From the NCBI GenBank assembly GCA_945859605.1, contig OX243812.1:1691501-1755500 (forward strand): a stretch of DNA of 64,000 nucleotides. Reading direction: 5' to 3'. This document shows, piece after piece, positions 22,141-33,168 of the stretch. Each line of letters starts with the position of its first letter. The stretch's first letter is position 1. The notes under the pieces were generated by a model, which was not told the DNA's origin, did not search any database, and saw nothing but the letters and a program-made list of their open reading frames with translations. The position numbers were made by a program, and so were the translations under genes. Origin of the DNA: Lumbricus rubellus (taxonomy: Eukaryota; Annelida; Clitellata; Crassiclitellata; Lumbricidae).

Positions 22141-22376
22141 TGTTACGTTCTAAACTTTATGTAAGAACGCGTGGTTTACTTAAATCACTTTGTTTAATTA
22201 TTAAAGTAGTAACTAAGTATTAATAATCTAAAGTAGAACAGTTTCTGTCGTGTCTTGTTTAGTTTATGTTTTAACGTTGAGTGTCCACCATGCTAGTTCC
22301 AAACAGGAAGTGACGTCAGTCCATAGATTACATATGTAACTTGAGTCACAGCATTGACAATGTTCATTCCATGACA
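22141..22376 (-). repeat. 5' LTR of the gypsy element at 17878
   Basis: 236 bp, apparently identical to 17878-18113, with the target duplication ATGTG immediately outside. It should carry the element's promoter; I did not identify a clear TATA box. Confidence 0.9.
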
Positions 22377-23456
22377 ATGTGAATATCGTTAAAAAATAAA
22401 ATGAGGCCTAAACCAGCTTAGCCTATATTATATTTGAAATTTCTACAAATTTTAATGCATGAATTGACATTTAATGCTCTATATACTTTCTAATTATTCT
22501 AACAGTAAAACTTTTACTAATCTAAATTTAAGATTCTACGACGTTTTATGATCTTCAATAATTGTCTATCTTAACAGTTAGGTAGGCCTAACTGGATTTT
22601 GCCTTGGATCATAGTTAGATAAGGATACCCAGGCTTTGTGAGTACAACACGTATACCTACAACTGAGACTAACGAATGAAAATATCCATATACGAGTGAT
22701 ATGAGTTTTAGATTAAAAAAGCATAAATTGTCCATAGTCCAAACCACTAGCTCTGATAGCTCAAGGCAAAACAAGAAAACATGGGATAAAGGTAGCCGAA
22801 CACTACCGAAACTAAACGCCCTTCAAAACGTCGAATAATTGTAACGGAAACTGGAAAGCGCAGGACTACAGTAATTTCTTTAGTTGAAACATGGACCATT
22901 GGAACTTGTAGATTTCTGGACTTTGTGCACCTTCCTTATATGGTAAATGGTCACTAAAATTTAATACGCAAACAACCTTTTCGCGTCATCACTTTTAGAA
23001 TCGCAAAATTTTTGTTCTTCGCGATAATTTTCCCCATTATTTTCTAAGGTTTCAGCATTTTGTAAAAAAACATTTCCGGTGCGCTCGCTGACGTCTCATA
23101 GGCCTCCTGTAGTTTGTCGTGTAGGTCTAGAGTCCCTAGACATAGGGAGTACATGTGGGCTTATAAGGCAAATAATGTATCTGCTCCCGATTGAGATCAA
23201 ATGGAATAGATAAATGAAGTCCTTCGAATAGCCTACATTCTCATAGCCTACATTCTCATAGCGTACGCCTGCCAGACTGCTAAAGTGAACAAGTCAGAGT
23301 AATCATAGCCTAATGCAAGAACGACTGTGAGAATTCGCGACACACCGATTCTTCGCGACACACCAGCGACACACCACTTTTACGCGACACACCTCCGGTC
23401 GCTTCGCGACACACCAGTGTGTCGCGACACACCGGTTGAGAACCTCTGGTCTACTG

Positions 23457-24812
23457 CTCAGTTAGCCAACATCATCTACCAACTGAGATAGGCTACAGAG
23501 TCGATCTTGTGAGATAATTATAGCCGGAATTGATCCCGCGTTAACATTTTACCGACCAGAGTGTAGGCTAGGAAATGGTATAGGCCTATGGGAAATCCTA
23601 TAAGCTTAGGCCTACATGTACCTTCTGTAGGCAAAGGGTTAATTAATGCTGGTCTTCTGCTTTTTCTGAAAACTTCCATAATTGAGGAGTGAGGACCTAT
23701 ACAATTAACAGAGATTTTACCGTGGTCATAGTTCTAGCAAATTTGGTTCTTAAAGAACATATGAACTTCCTGTTTCGTAAGAATGAATGTCTGAGCTTGA
23801 CCTAGTTAGATAAATGAATTCATTATAGGCAGGATAAATGACTGTTAAGCGACTTGTAGGCCTACATGGGCTAAGTGTCATGTTTGGTGCACTGTAATTT
23901 GATTAAGTTTTAGAATTCCTCAAGTCAGTAAGTAGTTGGTAGGCCTATATGTTGGGTAGCAGGATTATAATGAGAGCCAGTTATGGTGCGACCATTTTTT
24001 CTGCAAGATTGTAGAGCTAGGCTACAGGCTTAAGGTCGTTAATTTTATTATATAGGCCTAATTTTGTCTATCAGACCATGTTGCAAGAATACAAACACGG
24101 TTCTCTACAATCATGTATGTTATGCCATGGCTTATGTTACAGTCGAACTTTCCATCCAACAGTAGAAGGAGAGAGAAGCAGATGAAGACAACCAAAGATT
24201 TGGATGGACAACGTCAGAGAGGATATCTGAAGGAGATGGATATTAGCATTTCAAAAGCAAAAAACCTCACCGGAAATAGTCACGTGGAAGCCTCATCGTC
24301 GTCGCACGACTAACGGAAGAGAGAAAAGAAGGAAGAAAATAGGATTAGGGCCTACTGTTAAGCGACTTAATTAATTATATGCCTACATAAGTTCACATTA
24401 AAGTTGGTAGGCCTATAGCCTACTTTAATTTGATTAAGTTTTAGAATTCATCAAGTCAGTAAGTAACTGGTTGGTATACATGTATGTTGTCACGTTCAAC
24501 ATTAGTATAATGAGAGCCAGTTATGATGCGAACATTTTTTCTGCAAGATTGCTAAAACTAAGCTAAAGGCCTAAAGTCGTTCATTACGTTCATTATAACT
24601 GGACTCTCAGAACATGTTGCAAAATACAAAATAATACGGTTCTCTACAATGTCTTCTATGTTATGTCATGGCTTATGTAAGTTATGTTACAGTCCAACTT
24701 TCCATCCAACTCTTTTGAAATAACATTTGGATGCATTTTCCCACAATCATGCCGAGACCCAGCTGCAAGTCATATAGGTGGGCAATATTTAAGCAACAAT
24801 AATTAATTATTA
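23457..24812. repeat. Tandem segmental duplication, about 350-400 bp units
   Basis: Sequence at about 23870-24165 recurs, diverged, at about 24400-24712. Shared blocks are TTTGATTAAGTTTTAGAATT, ATAATGAGAGCCAGTTATG, TTTTTTCTGCAAGATTG, GGTTCTCTACAATC/G and CTTTCCATCCAAC. Neither copy looks coding. Comparison of the copies is informative about octamer insertions (see findings). The copies end just downstream of Mab-21 pseudogene B. Confidence 0.75.
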
Positions 24813-26767
24813 TTAATCACGCAGATGGTCAAAGCAGTTATCTTCAGCGATGGTCGAAAAACAGCAAGCTAACTTGTGGCTGTCAAGGACGCACTCTCTT
24901 ACGCTGATGCGTAATGCCATTTCAAGTAGCACGTAATGGTAGCAATAGAGGTGGAAACGAAATTTACAGACATCGCGGTGTCCAAGGAAATTGCCAATCG
25001 ACCATTGGACCGAACTCCAGTCACCCAATCTAAGTGAAGACTGTGTGCAAATATAAAGCATGAAGAGCTGAGGGCACGTGCAAAATTCGAAGATCTTTTC
25101 CCCACCCAACAGATGTTTGAATAGCCAAAGCAATCCAAGAACTCTTTGTATATTTTCGTCGAACAAAGACGCCAGTTCAGGACAGAATATCATTGGGAAG
25201 AGCTCAGTATTAAAAGTCCTCGTTGCCAATTTTTGCTTCATTGACACAATTTCAATAGGCCTACACATTGCAAAATTTCCAGTTGTGAAGTAGAGGTTAC
25301 TGAGATAGGCCTAGGCCGCGGAAATAAAGTGAGATGGATTCAACCACTTTCCGTTAAATTGTACATGCTCTTCATCCCAAGGAAAATTCCAAGACTTTCC
25401 AGAATAATAACATCGGGTTTTTCTACAACTGATCACCGCTGATAAATCCCACTGATGATTTTCTCGCACAACTGTGGAAATGTTAACATCTTCTAAGGCT
25501 TCATACAAAGCCGACATAGCATTCGGCGAAATGCGATGTGAAAGATTCACACGTTTGATTTCCACATTGTTGTTCACACCCTCCGCACGTGTAATGGAAT
25601 TCAAAAAGTGTTGTTCTGCGAGCACGCAGTAGGAATCACCTGGTGATTTTGCCAGTTTCATATTATAGACACCTTTCATTAGATCGTCCAAATCTTCTAC
25701 AAGTAATGCTTTTAATTTGTCTGGCTTCTGATGGTGATCCCAAAAGGTTATGCCATATCTTTTCACAAACAGATGGCAGTACAGTGCAACCTCTGTTGGA
25801 ACGGAAATGGAACAACAACACTCGTGACATAGGCCTACTCTTGGAGGCAGCTTAGACTTCAGAATACTTCGTCCTAATTCAGTGTTAAGTATTTTTATTG
25901 CTTCTCTGAAACCATTTTCATCGAAGTTGCCTTCGATGATGTTGCAATCTCGAAAGAAGTAGTTTGGGAAGTGTCCATCTATTAAGCGTTGTACCATTTG
26001 TGACAATAGTTCGCACAAGCACGTCAGTAGATTATTGTCATACCAGAATTATGCTGGCTTTTTCTCACACGCCCAAAGCATCTGTGTTTTGAAATGATAA
26101 GTACAGAGACCGGTCGTTCTCTCACGTCACCCTCCTTGACAATGTCTGACTTTATCAGTCGTAGACAATGGTAGACGTACTTTTGATTATCGGTCCAGCT
26201 GGAAATCAACCTCATTTCAGCCTTTGAAAATGAATATCTCCACTGAGTTTCATCGTCATCCTTGAAGTTTGGATGAGACTTACCAACGAGAAAGCATCCA
26301 TCACTAATGACTTGATCAATTAAATCTTTCGATGGCCAACCGTAAGGACGATGACGTGTCCGCCACTCCTGCGCCTCTGGCGGCCAGTAAGGACACTGCA
26401 CCGAGTACACGTTGTCAAAGGTGAAGGCAGACCATCCAACGGCGGACGTTATTGCCGGACCGTGTGGATTGTCGTAGTGAAACTTCTGCGATTGCTTCTC
26501 GTATTCCTGTTTAGAGTTTCTTATTCTAACGTATCCTGCTGGAAGACCTTGTGGATCAATGGTTAGCACCTCACCTCTGAAGTTATGCGGAGGTTGTGCG
26601 ATCTTTGGAACTGCGCAGACGTCTGTCTTATACATCATGAAGTCGAAGTCCGTTGGTTGAGCGAGAAAGTAGGCCGCAGGAATCTCCACCGAACTTTCAG
26701 TGATTAGTACACTGTCGTTGTAGATAAAAGTCTCCAAGCGTCGTCTGTGCTGGTTTATAAACTCCGT
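24813..26767 (-). pseudogene. Mab-21/cGAS-like family pseudogene (copy B)
   Basis: Alignable with copies A and C over the full length, but broken several times. The start codon is changed to ACG (plus-strand CGT at 26765-26767). The G of the GS motif is replaced (TESSVE). A net 2-nt length difference near 26105-26145 causes a frameshift. A GAA-to-TAA nonsense change follows KKPA at about 26048-26050. An in-frame TAG lies near 25310. Three 6-bp insertions of TAGGCCTA type are present (25256-25263, 25306-25313, 25830-25837), and the second of these creates the TAG. WPSKDLIDQ, WRYSFSKAE and the C-terminal FCTCPQLF are still readable. The ORF pieces at 26024-26737, 25311-26018 and 24813-25268 are fragments of this one locus. 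Confidence 0.92.
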
Positions 26768-27082
26768 TGTTTCGTTCAGCGTCTTTTTGCTGATTTCTAT
26801 CTCTAAAATAAACGACGGATATAGGCTAGGTCTACAACTTCTCTAATACCTGCACGAAAGTGTGTTAGCCTGACTGATTTATTTTTACTTCAACATCAGA
26901 AAGTTGTCTAGCCTGTGTGAAAGCCTCTGAGCCTTTGTGTCCAAAGTCAAGGCATAAGAACTGCTGAAAGACTTCACCTTTGACCTTTGCCCATTTATAA
27001 GAACTGAGCAATCAATTAGAACAAACAATTGAGCAACAAACAAACAAACAAACAATGAGCAAACAATTAGAAGCGACTTAAG

Positions 27083-27200
27083 ATGCCTAGAGCTGACGTG
27101 GGAGGAGGTGGAAGAACTGGCGATGGATAGAGACGAGTGGAGGAGATGCGTCGCCCGGTGTGCAGACATGCACAGGAAGGACTAAGTCTAAGTCTAAGTA
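27083..27200 (+). mobile_element. Non-LTR retrotransposon ORF2 tail
   Basis: One plus-strand frame reads LTWEEVEELAMDRDEWRR then CVARCADMHRKD and a stop, a typical C-terminal end of a LINE reverse-transcriptase polyprotein. It is followed by a (TCTAAG)n-like simple tail (27184-27201). It is a strongly 5'-truncated insertion of a different LINE family from the fragment at 45091. Confidence 0.65.
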
Positions 27201-29051
27201 AGAGCAATCATGAACCAAATTTAATGTCATTCTTCTTTCATTAAGTGCGCATATTTTGTCACCGGACATTCTTGTACATTCTTATGGCTAGACAGGAACA
27301 GAGACGAGTGGAAAATGGGCGTTAGGTGCATTGCCACCAGGGACTCGACCCCGTTCCATGGTCAATCTCAGGGGACCGCATGGCTCTGCATATAATAATT
27401 TTATCATAGCTGCCAGCGAACGAATTACACAGCCGTGCGGGCGAAGAGAGAAGCCGCGGTGAACGACCTAAGTGGAACAACATTATCACTATCAACTAGG
27501 ACCTCTATAATTATGGCTCAAGCGTGATCCTTCACAATCATTGGCCCTCCTATTGGAATTGCTTCCCATCCACTCTGCATGGGACTCTTCTTTCTACGTC
27601 GTTATCTAAGCTACATCTCTCTCTGTCTCTCTTAAAACCCTTCTTTCTTGGGGGTCTCGCACTGGGAGCACTACAGATTGGCCTTGGGTGTGAGCGGCGC
27701 TATAAAAATTAATAATCACGTTACGTTCTATATAAAATCTGTTCTACGAGCCGTTACGTCTTTAGGTCTAGTTAAAAAAACTTGAACTGGACCCCACCAG
27801 CCTATCAATTATTAGGCCTACTTTTGATCGATCCGCAAAATCTGAAAACATTTAAGATACCGGTATAATATTTCCAAACTGCCTTGTAGGCTACACTGAT
27901 AAAAAGCAATCTCCTTCTTCTACTCTGTCCTTACTAGCCAGCTTTCCGTAGAACGGCGTAGACTAACTTTTTCAACGGATCTTGACTTCACGTGAAACAG
28001 CATCTTCCCGTCAGAAATTGAAAATTAAGGGAAAGGTGCGACTCTCTGTAGGCAGTGTAGGCCATGCAATATGCAATATTATGCATGCCTCGAACTGAGT
28101 GCTGCCCAATAGTTAGTCTACGCTGTCTAACACGTTGTGACTTTTTATCAGTGATTTTTATTGTTATTTATGTTCATAGTCTGCAGTCACAGTAGAATGT
28201 TTATGGTTCATGTGCTGTTTATTATTTTTTAAAGTATTTTATAACATTGGCTTTCGTTATCTCACCGAAATTGACTCTTGTTTTCTTTAGGCCTACTGAG
28301 TGTTTAGATTTGTCACTGAAAAAATATCAAACAGGGAGAATCTTAAATAAGCAGCTGGCAGGTCTATGTGAAACCAAAGCGGTCAACAGACAAACTATAG
28401 TGGCCAAAGTCACAATACGGTATCGTATTTTGTAAATAATAGCCTACGGTACGTTTTGTTTTTACAACGTGCATGCTAGAAATGAATGACAGATATTAAT
28501 TTTACTATTCCCCAAATCTATAGCTTTCAACGGTCTTAGGCCTATAATATTATAATCAGGAAGTATAAAATGCTACGCGACGGAAGTCTGGGTTTTAGCA
28601 ACTTTCGTAGGTTTGCTCATTAAATTTGACTAGTTTTTTAAACTTAGGCTATCACTTCGAATTTGCTCTATCCGTGTAACATAATGTTTGAAACTCATAG
28701 GGCTAGGCTACTTTGATGTCAGCAACCTTACCTGATTTATGTAAGTAGGCCTATATCCGAAGGGTCTTTGTCGTGAAGTTCAAATTTCAACCGCCCTTTG
28801 TAAGCGTAAAAGCTAAACGCTCAGCACGAGTTTTATTTACGAGCGCATGGGTCACGGGATCCTGTTTTTATTCTTCAACTTTTAAAGCTTATTTTCTGCC
28901 TCCCTATATTATAAAACTTTTGCAGGATGTAGCGTGCGGTTTCAAAATCATATAATATTATAGTTCTAGGCTATAAGCTATGATCTCAGTGCAACTAATA
29001 ATCATGTAGGCTACATTCCGCACATTGTGTGAGTGTGGTATGGTGACCTTT
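27201..29051. other. Intergenic stretch, mostly unrecognised
   Basis: No gene seen. At 27630-27720 the text GGGGTCTCGCACTGGGAGCA followed by GAGCGGCGCTATAAAAATTA resembles a LINE 3' tail. TAGGCCTA octamers occur at several points (near 27818, 28288, 28538 and 28747). Confidence 0.45.
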
Positions 29052-29059
29052 GTGCCTGT

Positions 29060-29525
29060 CAGTGATGCCACAGCTGTGTTTTTCCACCTAGATCTGTGTT
29101 TTTTTGCTTTCGTCTGTGTTTCTGTGTTTTTTTGGGGAAAATCTGTGTTTTTTTCGGTTTTCGTCTGGGTTTCTGTGTTTTTTTGTGAAAAATCTGTGTT
29201 TTTTTCGGTTTTCGTCTGGGTTTCTGTGTTTTTTTTGAAAATCTGTGTTTTTTTCCGTTTTCGTCTGGGTTTCTGGGTTTTTTGTGACTTTTCGAACCGG
29301 ATGACTAAAAAAAAAAAAAAAGGTCATCAACTTTTTGTCGGCGAAAATAGAATTTTATTTGACTTTTCGGACCGGATGACTAAAAAAAAAAAAAAAGGTC
29401 ATCAACTTTTTGCCGGCGAAAATATAAAATTTTCTTTACTTTTCGGCCGGGCGACGTCTGTGTTTTTCTGTGTTTTTTTAAAAAGGAAATCTATGTTTTT
29501 TTCTGAAACCTCAGTGGCAACACTG
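29060..29525. mobile_element. hAT-like MITE with internal tandem repeats
   Basis: An 8-bp target duplication GTGCCTGT lies at 29052-29059 and 29526-29533. The termini are CAGTGATGCCAC and the complement of GTGGCAACACTG, which differ at one position. The interior holds four units of about 55 bp of CTGTGTTTTTTTCGG with GTCTGGGTTTC, then two units of about 75 bp of CGGATGACTAAAAAA with GGTCATCAACTTTTTG. The 190-aa plus-strand ORF here is low-complexity and not a gene. Confidence 0.85.
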
Positions 29526-29895
29526 GTGCCTGTGAACACTGATAGGCTATCTTCTTCATTAGAAGGCTGTGATTTTCGGTTACTCTTTTATCATTAATTT
29601 CCCATTCGTGTCGTTAGAATTTTAGAAACTCGTTATTCGAATTGATCAAATCACAAAATTATCTATTGGAAGATCATACTTTTTATCACCCTACTTCATA
29701 TCCAACAAAACATGCAAATGAGTTGCTAGCAGTCTCTAATTTGCGGCCGGTAATGAAAGCTACCGCTGTAAATAATATTATGATCCCCAGCGACATCAGT
29801 TCTATGTCGCTTTAAAACTCCATTTTTCTTGCAGTGTTTTTGTCGATTCCCACCTCTAAGCGAAACGATAGATTTCAAAATGCGGTCCTAGTCAG

Positions 29896-30471
29896 TAGAC
29901 CTGGGAGTCGATCCCAATATTTATTATAAGTTGACACCAGTCGTCTTGATCGTTCCATGTCCAGTGGACTCGCTTCTGCTCACCCCAAGTCCCCAACTAA
30001 CCGCAAGTCGAATTTTGTAGCCTAGAGAGAAGTCACTTGAAGTTGTTTTCCCAAGTCGTCTCTAATTGACTGAAGGTGCAAACAAGCCTAATTTTTTCAC
30101 TTCAGAACAATGATCGTGAAGCCAGGACAGCATTTAAGCACATTTAAGCAGATATTTGACATGGTCATAAAAAATAAATTAAATATAGGCTAGACCTAGA
30201 CCTAGCAGTTCCAATTTCTATAAATCGCACGAAGACTGCGAAATTAATTGGCATTATCAAAGCCGTCTTCATTAGTCGAGGCTACATTAAAAATAGGCTT
30301 AGGCTAAGGTTGCTAATATTGCCACGAAGGAAGTCAAGTCGGAAAATGATTATTTTTCTGCCAAGTCGGGTCAAGTCGTTTTGGCTCCAATTCGCCGACT
30401 TTAAGTTGACCTCAAGCCACCTTAGGTTCAAGTGGGGTCAGATTGGGTGGTCAAAGTCACTTCCAGGTCTA
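29896..30471. mobile_element. Possible inverted-repeat element rich in CAAGTCG
   Basis: TAGACCTGGGAGT at 29896 and the near-complement ACTTCCAGGTCTA ending at 30471 bracket sequence rich in CAAGTCG/CGACTT. The flanking duplication, if any, would be only TA. I am not certain that this is one element. Confidence 0.35.
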
Positions 30472-31169
30472 ATAGGCCTGGTTAGTAATAACTGCATGGG
30501 AGTTTCGGTTTCAACCAATCTGTGTTTGTTTTAGCATACGAAAAGTTTTCGAGCGTAGTCCTATGCCAAATCTATGAGTTTTGATGTCCAAAGTCTGAGC
30601 GTCGAAAAACAGCTGAAAGATTTCTCTGACCTAGAAAATTAATGTCTGTCGATTTTTAAATTTTTGTGTCTGAACTGAAAACGTGACACGACTACTCGTG
30701 TTGATTTGGGTCATCAACCTAGACACTCATAAAAAAGAAGTTGCTGCATTTTACATCCGCCTGTATGGTATCAGGCATCCGACTGTATGGTATCAAGAGT
30801 CGCGGTTTGGTAATCACTGAAACCTGATTTCATTTGCAGTGACAGCTGCTGCTGCTGCTGCTGCCAAAACGTAACCGAGATTTGTTTCTGGTGCTGTGGC
30901 TTCAGCCTCTTTCATATCTCCATCTAGGGCCTATTGGGTAACTGATTTATTTACTTTTTAGGAAATGCTAAATAAAGCGCAGGCTGTCATCCGGTCAAAA
31001 TAATGTTCGCCCAATTCTACTACAATAACAACGAAGCAAACACGAGTTTGTATTTTTTTAATGATATAATTATCATCATTACCATCTTCAGTTCATAGCA
31101 ATAATTTGTTAGCGATTTAGGCCATTTTCAGTGACTTGATTATCCATTTGGAAGGATCTTCTTGACTCA
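30472..31169. other. Intergenic stretch, no gene seen
   Basis: Only a short (CTG)6 run at about 30846-30864 and chance ORFs are visible. Confidence 0.45.
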
Positions 31170-31173
31170 TTAA

Positions 31174-31735
31174 CCATCGAGCTACCAAGGGTTGTGGTAT
31201 CCACCTCAGAGGTTTTCCAAAATCAAACTTGTTTTGTATAGAATACAATTTTGACGTTTAAGGTAGCTGTAGAGAGTCCATTGGAACACATTTCGAGGTA
31301 ACATTTGTGATGATACCATATATAAGCTTACCGATCAAAAGATATAGCCTACACCATATACCCGAGGTACCAGAGTGTGGATACCACCCCCTTAGATAAT
31401 CGCCTATTTAATATCAAGAGAAACAGATTATGCCATTCTATAGAGAAAATGCGGAGGCTATATTTTCATGCTAAGCAATTTGTCTTTTGATAACAGGAAG
31501 TGCTCAAAACAAATTGAAATATATAGGCTAGAAATGGGTACAATTTTTCATAAAATTTGCATGTTCTCGACAATAGCGTATCCAAAAGTTATTTTTGAAG
31601 ATCAATAGATTATGCCATTTCATAGAGGGAATATAGAGCTCTTTTTCAGTGGTAATTAATTTGTATTTTGAAAACGGGATGTACTAAAACTAAAGAAAAG
31701 TGATATATATATTATATATATATATATATTATAGT
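31174..31735. mobile_element. Decayed piggyBac-like MITE, copy 3 (inverted, truncated)
   Basis: Preceded by TTAA (31170-31173). It reads CCATCGAGCTACCAAGG, and its body matches the complement of copies 1 and 2, including GTAGCTGTAGAG, TACCCGAGG with CCACCCCC, and ACAGGAAGTGCTCAAAAC. The distal terminus is not found; it runs into (TA)n at about 31704-31732. A stray piece of the same terminal region (GACCCTCTACAGCTACCTAA) lies near 31830. Confidence 0.65.
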
Positions 31736-33168
31736 GCAAGGCAGGGTTTTTAACGTGCAGTTGTACACAAATGTGCAGTCGTAGAAGCACTTCTGTTGGC
31801 CTACAGTTAACACTAGCAAATGTGTGCCAATGGACCCTCTACAGCTACCTAAAACACTAGCAAGTATGGTCATTGTCTTCCGATTGGAAGTAATTCGCCA
31901 TGGATGATGGGAAAGGAAAGAAGGACTTGTGCAGTTGTACAAAATTCCTTAGAAACAGCCCTGGCGCAGGGTTCATAACTAGATACAAAGATTTGCTGAT
32001 TACATTGACACAGGTCTAGTATAGCTTAACTACATGTAGACGAAGAAATGCTCTCATACATAATATCAAAGCAAGAACATTCATAGGTATTTTTCATACA
32101 GGTTTCTTGATTAAAATTTCTCAATATCACTTTTCATTATTTTTTATATGACTAGGTTTTTTACAGCAGAGAATTTCTAAAGATCAAAAGGTAGTTTTTA
32201 AAGAGTAGGCCTAAGTTCCGGAAGAGGCACAATAAGTCCAAAGAATGAATGCATGAATAAATTTAAAAACATTTGTTTCGATTTTCAGGGACAATTAGGC
32301 CCTACTTCTTCTAGTTACTTCTGAATTTTAATCGTAACCTCTAAATTCGACGGCACCACTCGAAAGTCAATCGCAGACACCAGCTTATTCACCAGCGCTG
32401 CATCGAGTCAGAGGGCTGTTCAAAGGGTAGGCCTAGTCAGAAGGAGATCCGAGTCCAGTTGGCAGAGGGGCAGAAGGCGCAGGTGGGTGTAAAATTCACA
32501 AAAGCAGCCTGGCTATTGCAGACTTGATTTCATATAATTTTATGTCTACACAACACAATGAACACATGGATATGCATGTAGAGGAGAATGAATTTTAAAA
32601 GCAGACGCGCATGGAGTCCATAATGCGCAATACCAATTAAGATTATAATAACACCGACGCATTGCTAGGCCTATATTCCGTGCAGAAATTATGGGTAAGG
32701 GCACACATTCAAAACAGGAAGTTGATATGGACGAATGGTTTTCCAATGCAGGAGCTTTTCGCATACATGATAGGTGATAGGTGGGAGAAACAGTCGTGAC
32801 CCATATTACACATTGGCTCATATAACTAGCCTTTTCCCCTACAAGTAGACCTAAAGAAAGAGTTTTTAAGGCAGAAGCGTATAGAGTCCATTTTTTCAAC
32901 TGTTAACATCAAACTTATGTTGATGAACTGTCACAATCTTGTGAATAAAGTTGACACTGAAAACTATCATTGAACAAAGTTAGCAGGTCTAACAGTTAAA
33001 AGCCTGAAAATCAGTATGATAGCTAGTTAGTTAATTGGTAAAGTGCAAAGAGATACAGTCTGAAGCGTTTACCACATACAACTTACTTAAAACGGACCAT
33101 TTTGAAATTCTTTTACCACGGCAAAATATAATGCGGATGTTAATAATTTTCTCCAGTGCAAAATCATT
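31736..33168. other. Intergenic stretch and 3' flank of Mab-21 copy C
   Basis: Chance ORFs only. Two imperfect copies of a motif around GTATAGAGTCCATT and GCATGGAGTCCATAATGCGC occur near 32605 and 32880 with other shared words, suggesting a small old duplication. No gene recognised. Confidence 0.4.

Larger units (their letters stand above)
17878..22376 (-). mobile_element. Complete Ty3/gypsy LTR retrotransposon (mag/SURL-like)
   Basis: The element is 4.5 kb with 236-bp LTRs at both ends that look identical, a 5-bp target duplication ATGTG (17873-17877 and 22377-22381), a primer-binding site abutting the 5' LTR, a polypurine tract abutting the 3' LTR, and one uninterrupted gag-pol ORF. Identical LTRs and an intact ORF indicate a recent and possibly still competent insertion. 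The clade assignment is tentative and based on compact structure and domain wording. Confidence 0.9.
17796..23448. mobile_element. hAT-like element carrying a nested gypsy insertion
   Basis: An 8-bp target duplication GTCTACTG lies at 17788-17795 and 23449-23456. The termini are CAGAGGTTCTCAACC and its perfect complement GGTTGAGAACCTCTG, a form characteristic of hAT elements. Subterminal GCGACACACC motifs are repeated on both sides (17821-17860 and about 23337-23434). Without the 4.5-kb retrotransposon and its 5-bp duplication, the element is about 1.15 kb and has no transposase, so it is non-autonomous. Confidence 0.9.

Noticed and set aside
29025..29597. 190-aa Phe/Val-rich plus-strand ORF considered as a membrane protein
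   Set aside because: It spans a hAT-like MITE with T-rich tandem repeats and ends outside it; hydrophobicity comes from poly-T.
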